DNA of 64,000 nt from assembly GCA_029783825.1 (NCBI GenBank), contig JAREIK010002450.1, positions 2,656,039 through 2,720,038 on the forward strand. The letters are read 5' to 3'. The position numbers and the translations under genes were made by a program. Numbering within the stretch: position 1 is the stretch's first letter; the number at the start of each line of letters is the position of its first letter. Source of the DNA: Sapria himalayana. Its lineage: Eukaryota; Streptophyta; Magnoliopsida; Malpighiales; Rafflesiaceae. This document shows positions 1 through 11,961 of this stretch, piece by piece. The notes under the pieces were generated by a model, which was not told where the DNA came from, ran no database searches, and saw only the letters and a program-made list of their open reading frames with translations.

Positions 1-2174
1 TGTAAGCTGTAAGCCGAAAAAAAAGTTTTTTAAGGATTTTTGTCATGCTTATAAATAAACTAATAACATATATTTTGTCTTTCAAGTTGAATTTATTTGA
101 TGCATTGCAAAAAAAAAAAAATTAGTGAGCAGCAAATGAAATGATCTAATACCAGATGAAGCCAATATCTGTCTTTTAATCTTGGGAAAATTATGTATTT
201 ACTGACCGCACTCGATTTTTTGATTCGCTGGGAGAGAGTGATGTGTCAAAGGCTTTAGAAGCTTTCTTCTTTATCCGTTTGGTCCTCTATCGAGTCAGAA
301 TATTCTATTCAAAAAAATATCCTTTAGGAAGATTTTTAGTGTACTGATAAAGATAATTGAAATGCATCCTATATTGACATAAGGTTTTTTATACATGAAC
401 TTTGACTGAAAGCACCATAAGCATATAACAATTAGTATCTCGTTGGGTTGTTATGCTTCAGCGAGTGTAACCAAAAGGTGCCTTTTTTGTTAGGCTTTAG
501 GGCTTATGTAATATTTCAAGAAGAGCACCCTTAGGGCTTGATATATATCAAGAAGAGCACCCTTAGGGCTTGATATATATCAAGAAGAGCACTCTTAGGG
601 CCTTTTTGTTATAGTTTAATAATGGGTTGTTTGCATTTTGAATAGAATGAAGTGGGATATCTGAGGTGATTATGTAAACTGATGCATGAGCTGACGATCC
701 CATGTCTTGCCAATCCTCTAAAAAAGTTAGGGTTAGAGGGTTTAGATATGATTAGGCTTTCTCTCATGGGCATGCCAATATTTAATAGAAGGGCCACATT
801 TTCATCACTTTGGCATGGTAAAGTAAGGACTTTGCCTGGTCCAAAGTCATTTATGTTATTATATTCTTATTGATTGGATGATTGAAAGAAGGTAAGGAAA
901 GTCATAACTACTTGACCCTTTGTTTATAACGTCAACAGCTTCAAATGTGAAAACAACTTAAAACTATATTGATTATTCCTATTACATTTATATTGGTGCT
1001 TATTCCTTTTTTTGTTTGTCTTTGCCTCCAAAAATGAATAAAAGATCAGTCTTCCGCTTTTATTTGCCATTGAGCTATTTTCATCTCATTTAAAAAATTA
1101 ATAATTAAAGTAAAGAGCAATCAGGTCAGACATATCTATTAACTCGACGGAAACGAGTGGAAGCAAGACTTCCTTGATCCTAATCCTGGGAAAAAAAAAA
1201 GCTCTATTTGTTGTGGAGAGGAAGTGATCAAGACAAAAAAGTTATATGGAATAAGTAAAGTAAAGAAAAAAGAGTTATGTTAATTTATCCATTCAGTTAG
1301 CCTCTTGAATTGAAATATAAAACGGGAGATATCTCTTTTACTCTCATTCCCCGTCTACATGTAGTATAAGTTCTTTTTCTTGGTATGCTTAAGACAAGCA
1401 AGTAGGTATTTTGCAGTCCCTATCTCCTTTAATTTTCTTAGGAAAGAAGTTAATTCATTTCCTTTTTCAATTACCTAGGCTTTAGCTAGTCAGCTGATGC
1501 AATTGTTGCAGTTTGAAGTCCTGCTATCTTATGGATTTTGTTTGCAACTCCATATTCTTGCCCATGGCGATATCATTCTTTATTATCATACTGAACTGCC
1601 ATTTTACAACCAACAAGATAATAAATAGAGCCCGCTGCTTCAGGTGATTTACCCTATTTTTCTTATATAATTGAGTCACCTAAACCTCTCATAGGAAGTA
1701 TTTATGTATAACTATGCATGCCCTGAAGTATCATACTCAATAGGAATGGGGTAGCAGCTTACCAATGATATTTTTTAGGTTAACCTACATGCTCAAGTAA
1801 TGAAAGGGAAGCTGGTGCCTTAAACCATTTCCGTGCATGGCCAAAAATAGACGGAGTGAAATCTGTTCATTGACTAAAGGCCAATTACTGGATCTTGAGC
1901 AAGCAAGGTCCTGACACTATAGATCATGACCTACTTATCCCGATCAAACCTTCTAGTAGCTATTCCCGTGCACGTAGATGTGTAGATCTATTTCTATGTA
2001 TTCGTCTGCCCTGCCAGAAAAGCCTTTCCCCTTCTAAAACTGACAATCTGGGCTACTCCAATTGAGCTGGATTTGAGCTCCAACTTTTTGAAGGAAAGGC
2101 TATTTTTACTATAATTTTGATTTGATTAGGTTTGTGTTCACTGTACCTTGTTTTTGTGTTAGTGGTTACCTATG
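1..2174. other. Non-coding sequence left of the RdRp relic
   Basis: No polymerase-alpha exon or other gene was recognised here on either strand. Apart from the 32-bp tandem repeat at 516-602, the sequence is not obviously repetitive. It is less AT-rich than most of the window, and purine or pyrimidine runs such as CTTTCC and AAGGAAAG are frequent, a texture that recalls plant mitochondrial intergenic DNA. It may be POLA1 intron or part of a mitochondrial insertion. That is inference from composition only. Confidence 0.35.
516..602. repeat. 32-bp tandem repeat, about 2.7 copies, with palindromes
   Basis: Three consecutive units begin at 516, 548 and 580, so the period is 32 bp. The unit starts TCAAGAAGAGCACCC and continues TTAGGGCTTGATATATA; the third copy has one change (CACTC) and is cut short. 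Each unit junction makes a perfect 16-bp palindrome, CTTGATATATATCAAG, at 537-552 and again at 569-584. No coding or known regulatory role is apparent. Confidence 0.9.
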
Positions 2175-2908
2175 GGAAGGCTTGGTCAAAGTTGTGAGTG
2201 AGCGGGAAAGTGGCATATTTTTGCCATTGATCATTAGATCTTCCTTCGTACAGTCCATTATTGGTTAATGTTTGTTTTCAAGAGATTTAAGATGGACGTA
2301 ACCTTTAATCAGGAGGGTATTATTGACCGGCTTAGAACAACATGACTTTTTATTGTTTCGACTCTAAGGCTGTAACTTATCGTTTGCTCATTGCATCTGA
2401 ATGTCATCTCATGGCAGTTGTGTTTGGGAAGTTGTTAAATGAAGTCTTTTCTTTCTTATTGTCTTTGATAGCCATTGAGGTACTCTTTGCTAAGAAGTGA
2501 CTTTCTGTCATGGAATTTCAAGCTGGACAACCCTTAGGATCTTATTCTTCTTGGCCAGTGTTTTCTCTCATACATCATTATACTATATGGTGGGTGGCAC
2601 ATCAAGAATACACTCGGGCCTGCTTTAATGCTTGACAATTATGTTCTCATCGCCGATACAATGATAGCTCAAGTGTATGAACTTGTTTTAAATCAATTGG
2701 GAGTGTCAATATCAACCTATAAGTCATTGATCTCCCATTCCCGCTCAACTGAGTTTGCTAAGCAGTTTGGGTTCTTGGGTTGAATGTGAACCTTAGTCCT
2801 ATTTCAATTGTTAATCTTGTGTATAGCAATCACCTTTGTGTTGCTTTTGCCCCACACTTAAAAGACTTGACCATCAACATAGTTTGTACAATGAGCAACT
2901 CTTTTTGA
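2175..2908 (+). pseudogene. Mitovirus-like RNA-dependent RNA polymerase relic (endogenised RNA-virus fragment)
   Basis: About 240 codons of the polymerase palm region of a mitovirus-type RdRp can be followed through four segments in two frames (2175-2342, 2342-2632, 2634-2780, 2771-2905). Mitoviruses are capsidless RNA replicons of fungal and plant mitochondria whose only protein is this polymerase. In family order there is a GKW-IFAI block (about 2205), TFNQ (about 2301), the motif A-like FYCFDSK (about 2348), the motif B-like GQPLGSYSSW (about 2522), the motif C position (about 2643), KSLISHS with EFAK (about 2721-2760), and NLSPISI (about 2789). The copy is dead: in-frame stops lie at 2199, 2235 and 2498, the frame shifts near 2340, 2633 and 2775, and the catalytic GDD is replaced by a sequence reading ADT. 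The N-terminal part was not found. It could have come directly from a virus or through a mitochondrial DNA insertion. Confidence 0.78.
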
Positions 2909-4936
2909 TGTACACTCATCTCAGTAATTAGATAGATTCATTTAGTTAGAGATTAGATCGTATTGACTAATATCCTATTATCTTCCTTTTTGGAGTCTTG
3001 CATTTGATCTTTTATTAGATCGACCACCCTAATAAATCATTTAGCTAACTGAATCGGATAACTTACGGGGGATACTAACTCTCATAACATTCAGTTCAGT
3101 AAAATCGAGATATTTGTGGGTGATCTATCTTTTTATACTTGGCTTTGGAAGACAAATGAACTAATCCCCTCCTTACCTCCGAACTATCTCTTCCAACCCC
3201 CTCCACTGATACATAACACACCACCTCTCTATGAGCTGCTAGTTTAACTTAAATGACAACAACTATGCTACTTTGCTAAAATACAGTATTATGGTACGAA
3301 CACTCGTGATAGGGATAAAAGAGAAGAGAAGTTTGAAGCGGGTAAACGAACTAGAACATTCCAAGAAACATAACTTGGTAGGAGGAGGTGGAAGCCAATA
3401 AGTTCCTAAAAGTGTTCTAAATTTTGAGGGGATATAAAAAGTGTTCCGCTCAGAAAAAAAGTGCATTTTCAAAGGGACTTCTTCAACTTCAACTAAAATA
3501 TATTGTTTTGGTATGGATTTAGCCTATTTGATCAACTAAAGCCCAGCTGCTACCCGCATTCTCTTCTGATCATAAGAGAAGAAAGGCTTTCCAACTTTAT
3601 CAACACGAATACCACAATCATCAGCTGCTTTCAGGAAAGAAAGAAATAAAAAAAAATAATAGTCATACCGAAAGCTTTATCGGCCAATCTTTAAAAAGAA
3701 TCATCTTATTGGAGTGTACCCAACACATGATAATTTTATTAAGTCATCCATCTTAAGTACGTAACAAGCAATCTCGCACGCTCATATAGGTCGGAAGCGT
3801 TGTCCGCAAATATAGAATATATTAAGGGTGTGCGTTGTGATAATTAGTTTTTTTGAATGTGGTGCATGTAATGTACTAGTTAGTAAATAAAATGGATATC
3901 CATCATGGTGACCCATCAGATATAATATATTTCATTTGAGCTTGTATCATGCTTTGTCAGTTCTAAGAACAGGTGGAAGACCTCTCCTTTCTCTTCAAAG
4001 ATGTCACACCACAAGTGTCAAATGCATGCGAATTGGATATGTGCTTTAATTCTTTCTATTCCTGAGAGACTTGTCTTGAACTATTTCCATCATGGTTGAG
4101 TAAAGAATTCAAGATAGCAGCTCCTTCGAGTTCACCATAGAGGTCCGAGGCAAATGAATCAATGGAATTACTTCATCATTAAGAAATGAGTCAAGAAGAA
4201 CAGACTAGAATGAAGTCCAGCAAAGACACTCGAGTATAAGACCTTAATTATGGGGCCCTTCCTTGTGTCTGTATTTTTTGAAGGGCAGTCTTCTTTCATC
4301 ATGATCTGCTGACCTTTTCAATCTCGAAATAAATATAGTTGGGCTCTATGTTTTAAGTCTTTCATATGACACATTCTTTGAAGATGAAGAGTGATCTCAT
4401 GGGGCTTAGAATATTTTAAGCTATCAGCGGGTTAAGATATCCCTTTCTCTCTCATACGCCTTCGGGGAGGTTAGAATATTGCTAACCAATCTATTTAACA
4501 TTTCCTTGGCCTTGGAAGTAACTGAATGCATTGTTCAAGGAAGGGAAAGCAAGGAAAAGTGATCTCTCTTATTTTCAAGTCAATTCGTTTGATAGCCTCA
4601 AGAGAAAAGTTAAAGAGATCAATTCGTGGGACCCGACAAGAATGTGTGGACCCAGCAGGAATGTGTCCTTGTCTCTATCATTCGTCTGAGTAGTCACATT
4701 TTTAGTGTTTCAATCACCTTTCAATGATTTACTGAATTATGAATTATGTACTAGGAAGTTCAATTTTCAATAATGGCAGGCCTCAAAAATATTCTCGTTG
4801 TGGACCAAAAGTAATATCGTGTTTAGTTCAAACATTCTTTGGACACGATTTTCTCCTCTCACATAGATCCATTATTGATAGGATTTTCACTTTGGTTGTT
4901 TTTATATTATTCGAAAAATCTTATTAGCTCCTCAAA
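2909..4936. other. Non-coding sequence right of the RdRp relic
   Basis: No gene, exon or transposon end was recognised between the RdRp relic and the first hAT element. The short open frames in this stretch have no recognisable motifs. The texture matches 1-2174, so both flanks may belong to one insertion or one unique stretch. Confidence 0.35.
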
Positions 4937-5819
4937 CCAAGACTTAGAGGTGTCAAATAAGTCGGGTCGGCCTGAAGCACAACGTGGTTTGGCCTTGCCT
5001 GGCCCGACATCGCACTGGAATGATTCGTGTCCTTCCTCGTGCCAAGCCTCCTGTTCACTGCAAGGATTGTGTCGTGTCGTGCCGTGCCGAGGCCATCTAG
5101 GCCTCATGTTGGACCAAGCACGGTTCGGTATCAAGGCCCATGGGAACGGTTACTCAACACGAGCCAAGAATCGTTTCGAGCCCCCAAAAGATCCAAAAAT
5201 TCCATGGGGGTGTTGGGCTCCAAATCGAACCCATGGTTTTTTCTACCCGAGTTCGAGTCCACATCCGCAATGGTAAAATCAAAAAAAAATTGAATGTAAG
5301 CCGTTTGATTTTGCCTCAAATAATTATGGGGCAGAATCCGATGGCCTAGAAAATTCAGCCCCAAATTAATCATTAAAATTTGAAAAAAATCAAAAAAAAA
5401 ATATTTTTTAAAAAATTTTTTTTTTAATAATCTATAAAATCCCCCGTCTCCCTCTTCCCATTCTAGTTTTATGTTTTTTAAAAATATAAATCATCTCAAT
5501 TCTCATTTTTTTTCCTAAATTTTTTTTTCTCGGGAATCATGAATTTGAATTAGCTTTTCGGGACTCACAACTCGGGCTTAGCTTTGATTGGTGTTTGAAC
5601 ATTGGATTTTTAGTGCATGTGCTCTACACTGTTTTATGAGTATTTTATATTTTTTTAATTAGTTAATTTGTAACTTTTAACTTAATTTTAAATTTTAATT
5701 AGTCTTTCACTTTCTCTCTCTATACTCTACTCTATAGTCTTAAAAAAATAATAAATAGTAATTTAAATAACGAAAATAAAATTAATTTAAATTTAAAAAA
5801 TAAAAATTCTATGCAAGGT

Positions 5820-8406
5820 TCGAGACTACTAAAATTTTAGTTTCTCTGGTCGTCTTGACTCAAAAATTTAAAAAATAGAAAACTTGGATTTCATGTGTTT
5901 AAACTCATTTTAATATAATAAAATAAAAAAATTTTAGGGGTGTTGATGAAGAAATGAAATAGTATAGATATTATAAAAAAATTTTAGTTTTATGAGTTCG
6001 TGTGGGGTTGGGCTAGAGGTGTCAAACGGGATGTGCCGGGCCGGCTCGACTCATTTTTAGCCTGCCTGACCATGTTTCCGTGCTGAGCTAGGCACGACAT
6101 GGTTATTGTACCATGCAGTGCCTGGCCCTGCACGATTCTGTGGAGGTCAGCTCGACACAGGCCCGCGACACGAATCCTCCGGGTTCGGTCTTGTTGGGCT
6201 GATCTCTGATTTTTTAAAAAATTAGGATTTGGCGGTGCGTCGCCGTGCCACCACATTGCTCTTTCGCCATGATGCTTATTCACTATCGGGGGTCGGCGAG
6301 TTTCGGCCATCGGGCTTAGCTTCTGGCATTGGGCAGGTTTCTCTGCTCGTTCCGAGAAATCGTGCTAACGAGCCACAGTACCATGCCGTGCCAGGCTCGG
6401 CATGAGGCCCAGTTGGCCTCGGCACGACATGACATGGTTGGTGCTGTGGACGGGCACAGGCACGGGAAATTTCTATGCCGGGCCGGCCTTGACATGGCCG
6501 AATCGTGCCGTGCTTCGTGCCATGCTTCGTGCCGTTCTTCGTGCCTGTCCGGGTCGGCCTAGTCCGGTTGACGCCTCTAGGTTGGGCATCTTAAGAAGAA
6601 TGCTGAACTATGCACTAAAAATATGATGTATTAGATCCTAGGAAAACTCTTTATAATTGTAGATTTTTTTTAGGCTGGATCCAGTTCAATCTCAAAGTTT
6701 GCCCCCTTCATATATTGTAATGAGTTGGGAAGGGAGGGTATTGTCAAATTGATCACCACAATAAATCTTTTGATTAGATTTTCGGAAGATCCAATGGTAG
6801 TCAGTATCATATAGATATTTTTTCAGCCTGCATATTGTATAATTTTTAGGTCTATATCTTGGAATAATATACTAAAATATTAAAAATTTTTAAAATAAAT
6901 AATAATTAATGAATTTAGGGATTATAGTGGAGTGGTGTCTGTGTGGTCCGATATCTGGACTAGTCATGATGATTCATTTTAAGCATGCCTTACTGCCTAC
7001 TATGTAGATTAAAAGTGGACTCTAAATACAAAAAATGTTATGATCTTCTGAGATTCTTCATCCTCATAATTGTTTGATTATTTTTGAGTGCATAATGAAA
7101 ATTTTTAGATAATATAAATTTCAAAATAAAATTTTAGTATCATATTCGATAGCATATCTAATAATAGAATAGTGATTAACATGTTTGTAAGGAATGTTAG
7201 AGACATATCATTAGGAGAGATTTTTCACGTTATATACATATATCATGTGATTAACCTAATTATACTTGCAAGGATGAAGTTGTGTTCATACTCTTCAGAA
7301 AATATACGTAACTAACTAAAATACATTCACATGCATAGTAAATAATATGAGTTTGGTAGTCTTTGTTTGTCTGCAAATCTTAAGAAGAAGAAATTTTAAT
7401 CATATATGAGATATTGTTGGAATTATTCTTACTTGATCTTTGAGTCATGTGTTGAATATAAACACATGATATCTGACTATGTCAATAGTAAGAGTTACGA
7501 ACTTATTATTAATGATACTGACTGGGATACAAGAATTTCATTTATGAAATTTCTGAAAATTTTTTATGACACGACGTACATGTTTTCGTCGGTTTATACT
7601 CTCATGACTTACATTGCACTCAGGTGCATATGTAATATAAATAACATATTTATGAAGTATCAAGCTGATTTGATACATAGCCATATGGTTATGTAGAGAT
7701 GAAAAACAAGTACTTAAAGTATTGGTTTTTTATTCTATCTTTTTATTATTTGGTTGCCTACATGAACTCTAGGATTATGGTAGAAGTGGTAAATAATATA
7801 TTGATTTATATTTTTTCTTGCATGAAATTCAAAGACCCACCTGAAGATTTTATTCATGTAAAGTTAACTGAGTTTTTTACATACTATAATATTAGGTATA
7901 GTGGTAGTAGTAGTGAGGTTCTAAGTATGAACATAATAATCATATTCGGAAACGATAACTTTTTCATTCAGTTAATGAGTGAGAAACGATGAGGTAGACC
8001 GTCAAATAGGAGCGAGTTGTCTTAGTACTTAAATACCTATTACCATTCAAATCTATTATTTTCATATACAAAGAATCTTGATATATTACAGTTGTGAAAA
8101 TTATACGAGCATACATTTTTTCCAGATATCAAAGATGAAACAAGATCTATTAACTCCTCCAGTGTCGATAGTAGCATTGAAGTCTTTTTTTTTGTTGTAG
8201 TGATTATAATTTTAGATAGGAGATTAAGATTATGTCCAGATATTATTGAAGCTTTAACATCAATGAAAGATTGGGAGGATTCAAACTTTGACATCCAGGA
8301 TCATGCTGGGACTGCAGCCAAAGTGGATTAGTTGATTGCTGATGATAATCTATATGATAATAATTTTGATATTGAGGATGATAATGGTATGACGATGAAC
8401 GATTGA
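5820..8406 (+). pseudogene. hAT transposase pseudogene (hAT-1)
   Basis: The reading frame is broken into many pieces but follows the better copy at 29380-31431 in order. The nested element at 6014-6579 interrupts the BED-finger region. The RNase H-like core then continues from about 6600, with open pieces at 7406-7696 and 7699-7992 that match the middle of the other transposase (for example DDTDW in the other copy and NDTDW here). The dimerisation region follows, and the frame ends with an acidic Asp-rich tail and a stop at 8404-8406. Numerous stops and frameshifts rule out function. The family protein binds the element ends and catalyses cut-and-paste transposition. Confidence 0.8.
6014..6579. 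mobile_element. Nested non-autonomous hAT element (566 bp)
   Basis: The element starts TAGAGGTGTCAAAC and ends GTTGACGCCTCTA. A perfect 8-bp duplication, GGTTGGGC, flanks it at 6006-6013 and 6580-6587. Removing it restores alignment with the uninterrupted site near 29560 in the sister hAT element. Nearly all of it is GC-rich subterminal sequence with short CGTGCC/GGCACG repeats and no transposase. The open frames inside it are artefacts of this GC-rich sequence. Confidence 0.93.
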
Positions 8407-9056
8407 TAACGTTGCCACTTGATGTCTGATGGTTTATGATTTTTGTTGTGTGATACTTTTGTTATGCTTATATTTGACTTAGTTTTTTTATTTTGATGTA
8501 CTTATTTTTATTTATATTGTTTTTGATTTGTTTTGGTTTTGTCATTTGTTTTTCAAACTTGCTGTATTTATTTAATTTTTGGTTGTAAATGATGCTTGAA
8601 CGTTGAAACATTAATATTTATATTTTTGTTTTTATTTTGTATTTGAATTAATTTTTTTTTCATATTTAAGTATTAATATTTTATTAATTCATATATAACT
8701 TCTAATTCAAATTAATAAAAAGTAAAAATAATTAACATTAAAAAAAATTCAAAGTATTAAAAATTTATAATTTGCTATTAAAAAATTTTTAAACATAAAC
8801 TAGTTAATTATTATATAAAAAACATCACAATTAAAAAAATTTAATAAATTTTAAAAACTGTCCCGTACGGGCTTGACCCGGCATCATATCTTAATTGGTT
8901 GGGCGTATTGGCTATGCTGGACCTTGCCTGAAGAAACAGTGTCAGGCCAGGCACGACACGGTTACTGTACTGTGTCATTCATGACCCGGCATGGTAGCAT
9001 GATTGGGCAGTCTAAAATTGGGTCGACCCGGACCATTTGACATCTCTATCAAGACT

Positions 9057-11950
9057 ATGTCGTGAATGTTGTAAGATACACATTTGTTTGTCGTCTTCAT
9101 CATGTGTCAAGCCCCTGTCAATGTATCCCTCGAAATCTGGATTTCACTACAGTCATGTTCTATCTATGAAGGATGATTAGTTTGATTTTTTAGTCATACT
9201 TTTTCCGTCCTTGTTTCGATCATTTCCTTATAAAATATCGAGAATGATTTTTTGTTACAAAGAAATAAGAATTATTGGCCAATATGTCAGGCTTATAAAG
9301 GGAAGGAAACTTACAATTTTACACTTAGAGTCAATGATCTTTCCTTGGTGTATAGATGCACCCATGTAAAGTTTCATTTGCTGTGAACTTGAAATCCTTG
9401 TTTCGGTATCACTCACTACTCATTCATGCATGCTTCATGATGGTTTGTGATTTCCTAGTTAATCTCCATCTCTGATAAGGGATCAATAGTGTTAGTGAAA
9501 GAAATGGTGAGGGAAGAAGAAATGGTGTTTTTAATTGTGGGTTAGGTCATACTTCTTTTTAGTGTTAAGATAGATAAAAATATTAAGTCCAGAACCACAT
9601 GATTTGCTTGATAGCCAATCCATATTCTTGAAAATAAAAATGAGACTTGTAACAATTGTTACACATCTTATTTTTACCCTCTCAACTCCTTATTAAAGAA
9701 GTGCATTAAGGATCAATCATTGATGCTATGAGCATTCCAGCTTAATATATCAGTTGTTGCTTTTCATCTTTTTCTTTTGATAAAACAACTAAACATTTTA
9801 GTTATATTTGTTTTCTCATGTTTACAGAGCACCTTTATTCAAAGAAAAATTTTTGATTAGGCTTATTTCGTGAGCTACGATTGAACTAAACGTTCCAAGT
9901 GCATCTAGCAGAAACTTTGGGAATTCCTTTTCTATATTAATAGATCTCATTGAGTTTTAGCTTCTAGTTAGAACTATGATAAAATCGTCCATGTCTACCT
10001 TGATTACTGAGTCACAGTAGCTATGCGTAAGTAAGTGTGAGCAATAGAACTGAATGAAAAGGTGTTGCAATTATTCAAGCAAGGAGTGGGGTAGTTTACT
10101 TTCCGGAATAAAAAAAAATGAAATGTTAACAAGAAAGGATTGAATGGATGAGCTGAGCAGTGATAGTGAGACAATTGACCTGGCATGTGATTTGCTTGAT
10201 AGAGGGATAGTTTTCTTTAATGGTGATGTCCTGCTGCTTGCAAAGGAAGCAATGAGAGCAAGTCTGATAATGAGATGTGGCTGAAATTCAGGTTTTCGTG
10301 TATGGTATGTGTGGATTATAGCGCATAACAGAACTTTACTGTAAATGTAGTGAAATGGCAAAATATTATGACTTAATATAGGTCAAGAGCCATCAATTAG
10401 CCTGGTTTGTCCTATGATTTATCTTAACTCATCGTGTCGGCTATTGTGTAAGAGTTGACCATAAGAGTTCTGGTCTAGCAGCTGTTATATGTCTTTTATA
10501 GCCACCATTTGACTTATTTTCTGCACTGATTGTAGTCCATTGTCAATTGTAGGTTTCTTTTCCAAGAGACAATTTAATCTTAATCTTTCCCATCCAACAT
10601 GAAAGTAAGAGCAAAGAGTAGTCCTTCTGGGGAAAACAGCCAAGAAGCAAATGATAGGGCTTAAGATCTGGGGTTTTCATTGATCAGTGATCATAAAACA
10701 GTCAGAATCACAAGGTAAAATGAGTTGGATAGGAAGGACCCACCAGTAAAACCCTTGGGTAAGGCTCATTTTTTTGTCTTGCTTTACTTCTCTTGTGAAA
10801 GTTAGAAGTCTTTGGCACTTTACAGACAAGTACTTCATTATGTGTAATTCTCATTCTAGCATAAGCTCAACTGTTTTACCATGCACTAGAGGTAAAAATA
10901 ATTTTTATCAGTTTTTTTTCTAGGCAAGACTCTAAACATTTTTTTTTCCTACTTGATGGGGGTTGCTTAAGTGGGAAAAATAGTGATGATGTGACAAACG
11001 GTGCCACAATGTGAGAGGTATTGGATGAAACAGATTAGTCCACACAAGAAACTTACACTTGAGAAATGAGTGGAGTAAGGTTAGCTCCTAAGGAGAAGGA
11101 ATCGAGGCAACCCTAGAGAGAGAGTCGCTAGGGGCCGCTAAATAATCATTTATAAGAGTTTTGGTATCCTGTATGGGAGGTACTAGATGATATAGTACTG
11201 TGGGTTGGTTGGAATGTATTCTGAGGAAGAAATGGCTGATCTTGATAGGGAAAGTACACATGATGTGCATGTGAAGAATGTTTTCAGATTAGGGCATTGC
11301 TGGCGCTCAGGGAACAATGTAAGGCCATGTGAATGGAGACAAGCATCAGCTGGTTGCTTTTATCTAGGTGTGATACAAGAATTTGAGGTGGACAAGGGAG
11401 TGACCCTTAATTGGCATGGTTAACTGATTATGAAGTGTAAGACCCAAAGATAATTTTTGTAATACAATAGAATAAATGCATCCATAGTCTTTTTTGCGGA
11501 CACCCTAAACCCATAGGATCTCAAAAGGAGCTCAGGTGTGCTATGGAAAAAAGTCCGATCATGAGACTTGATGGTGCAGAACTTCATTAAAAAAAAAAAG
11601 GATCTCTCGTTTTTTTTTAATATACTTTTTTTTTTGAAACACAGGAAAAAAAATTCTAGGGCCACTTCTTTCCTATACAACAGTTGGATAAATGGACATC
11701 CTTTTTTCAGTGACAAGAGCAGTATCACAAACTAATCCAATGACAACATATGACAGGGCTAAAAGTCTAATGGTGACTCTCATTTTTTTTCTTCTTTTCT
11801 AGTTGAAGTAATAGGTTCTTTGACTATTTATGTTTTACCAATAAAATTTTTATTTCTTTGGAATTTTATTTTTAATAGCTGGAATCAAACATTTTTGATT
11901 AAAAAGAAAAAGTAAAAGGAAAGGAATAGAAAAGAATCCCTTTTATATTT
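9057..11950. other. Intronic or unique sequence, no gene recognised
   Basis: The sequence is moderately AT-rich and shows no exon with polymerase-alpha similarity and no clear transposon ends. A TGTAAGACCC string at about 11437 resembles the terminus of some Ty3/gypsy LTRs, and could mark the end of the LTR belonging to the minus-strand relic at 11962-13118, but no partner LTR was found. Short open frames here carry no recognisable motif. Confidence 0.35.
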
Positions 11951-11961
11951 GTTAAGGTTTA

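Larger units (their letters stand above)
4945..9048 (+). mobile_element. hAT transposon, full length but inactive (hAT-1)
   Basis: The ends are terminal inverted repeats: TAGAGGTGTCAAA at 4945 and TTTGACATCTCTA ending at 9048. The flanks carry an 8-bp target-site duplication differing at one base: CCAAGACT (4937-4944) and TCAAGACT (9049-9056). An 8-bp duplication is diagnostic of the hAT superfamily. About 200-300 bp inside each end is GC-rich and full of GGCACG/CGTGCC motifs; the interior is AT-rich and holds a dead transposase (5820-8406). A second hAT element is nested at 6014-6579. The element aligns by eye with the copy at 28406-31993. Confidence 0.9.

Noticed and set aside
11205..11423. 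72-codon plus-strand frame with a protein-like composition
   Set aside because: It did not match any polymerase-alpha segment or transposon domain I could recognise, and lacks plausible splice sites in phase.
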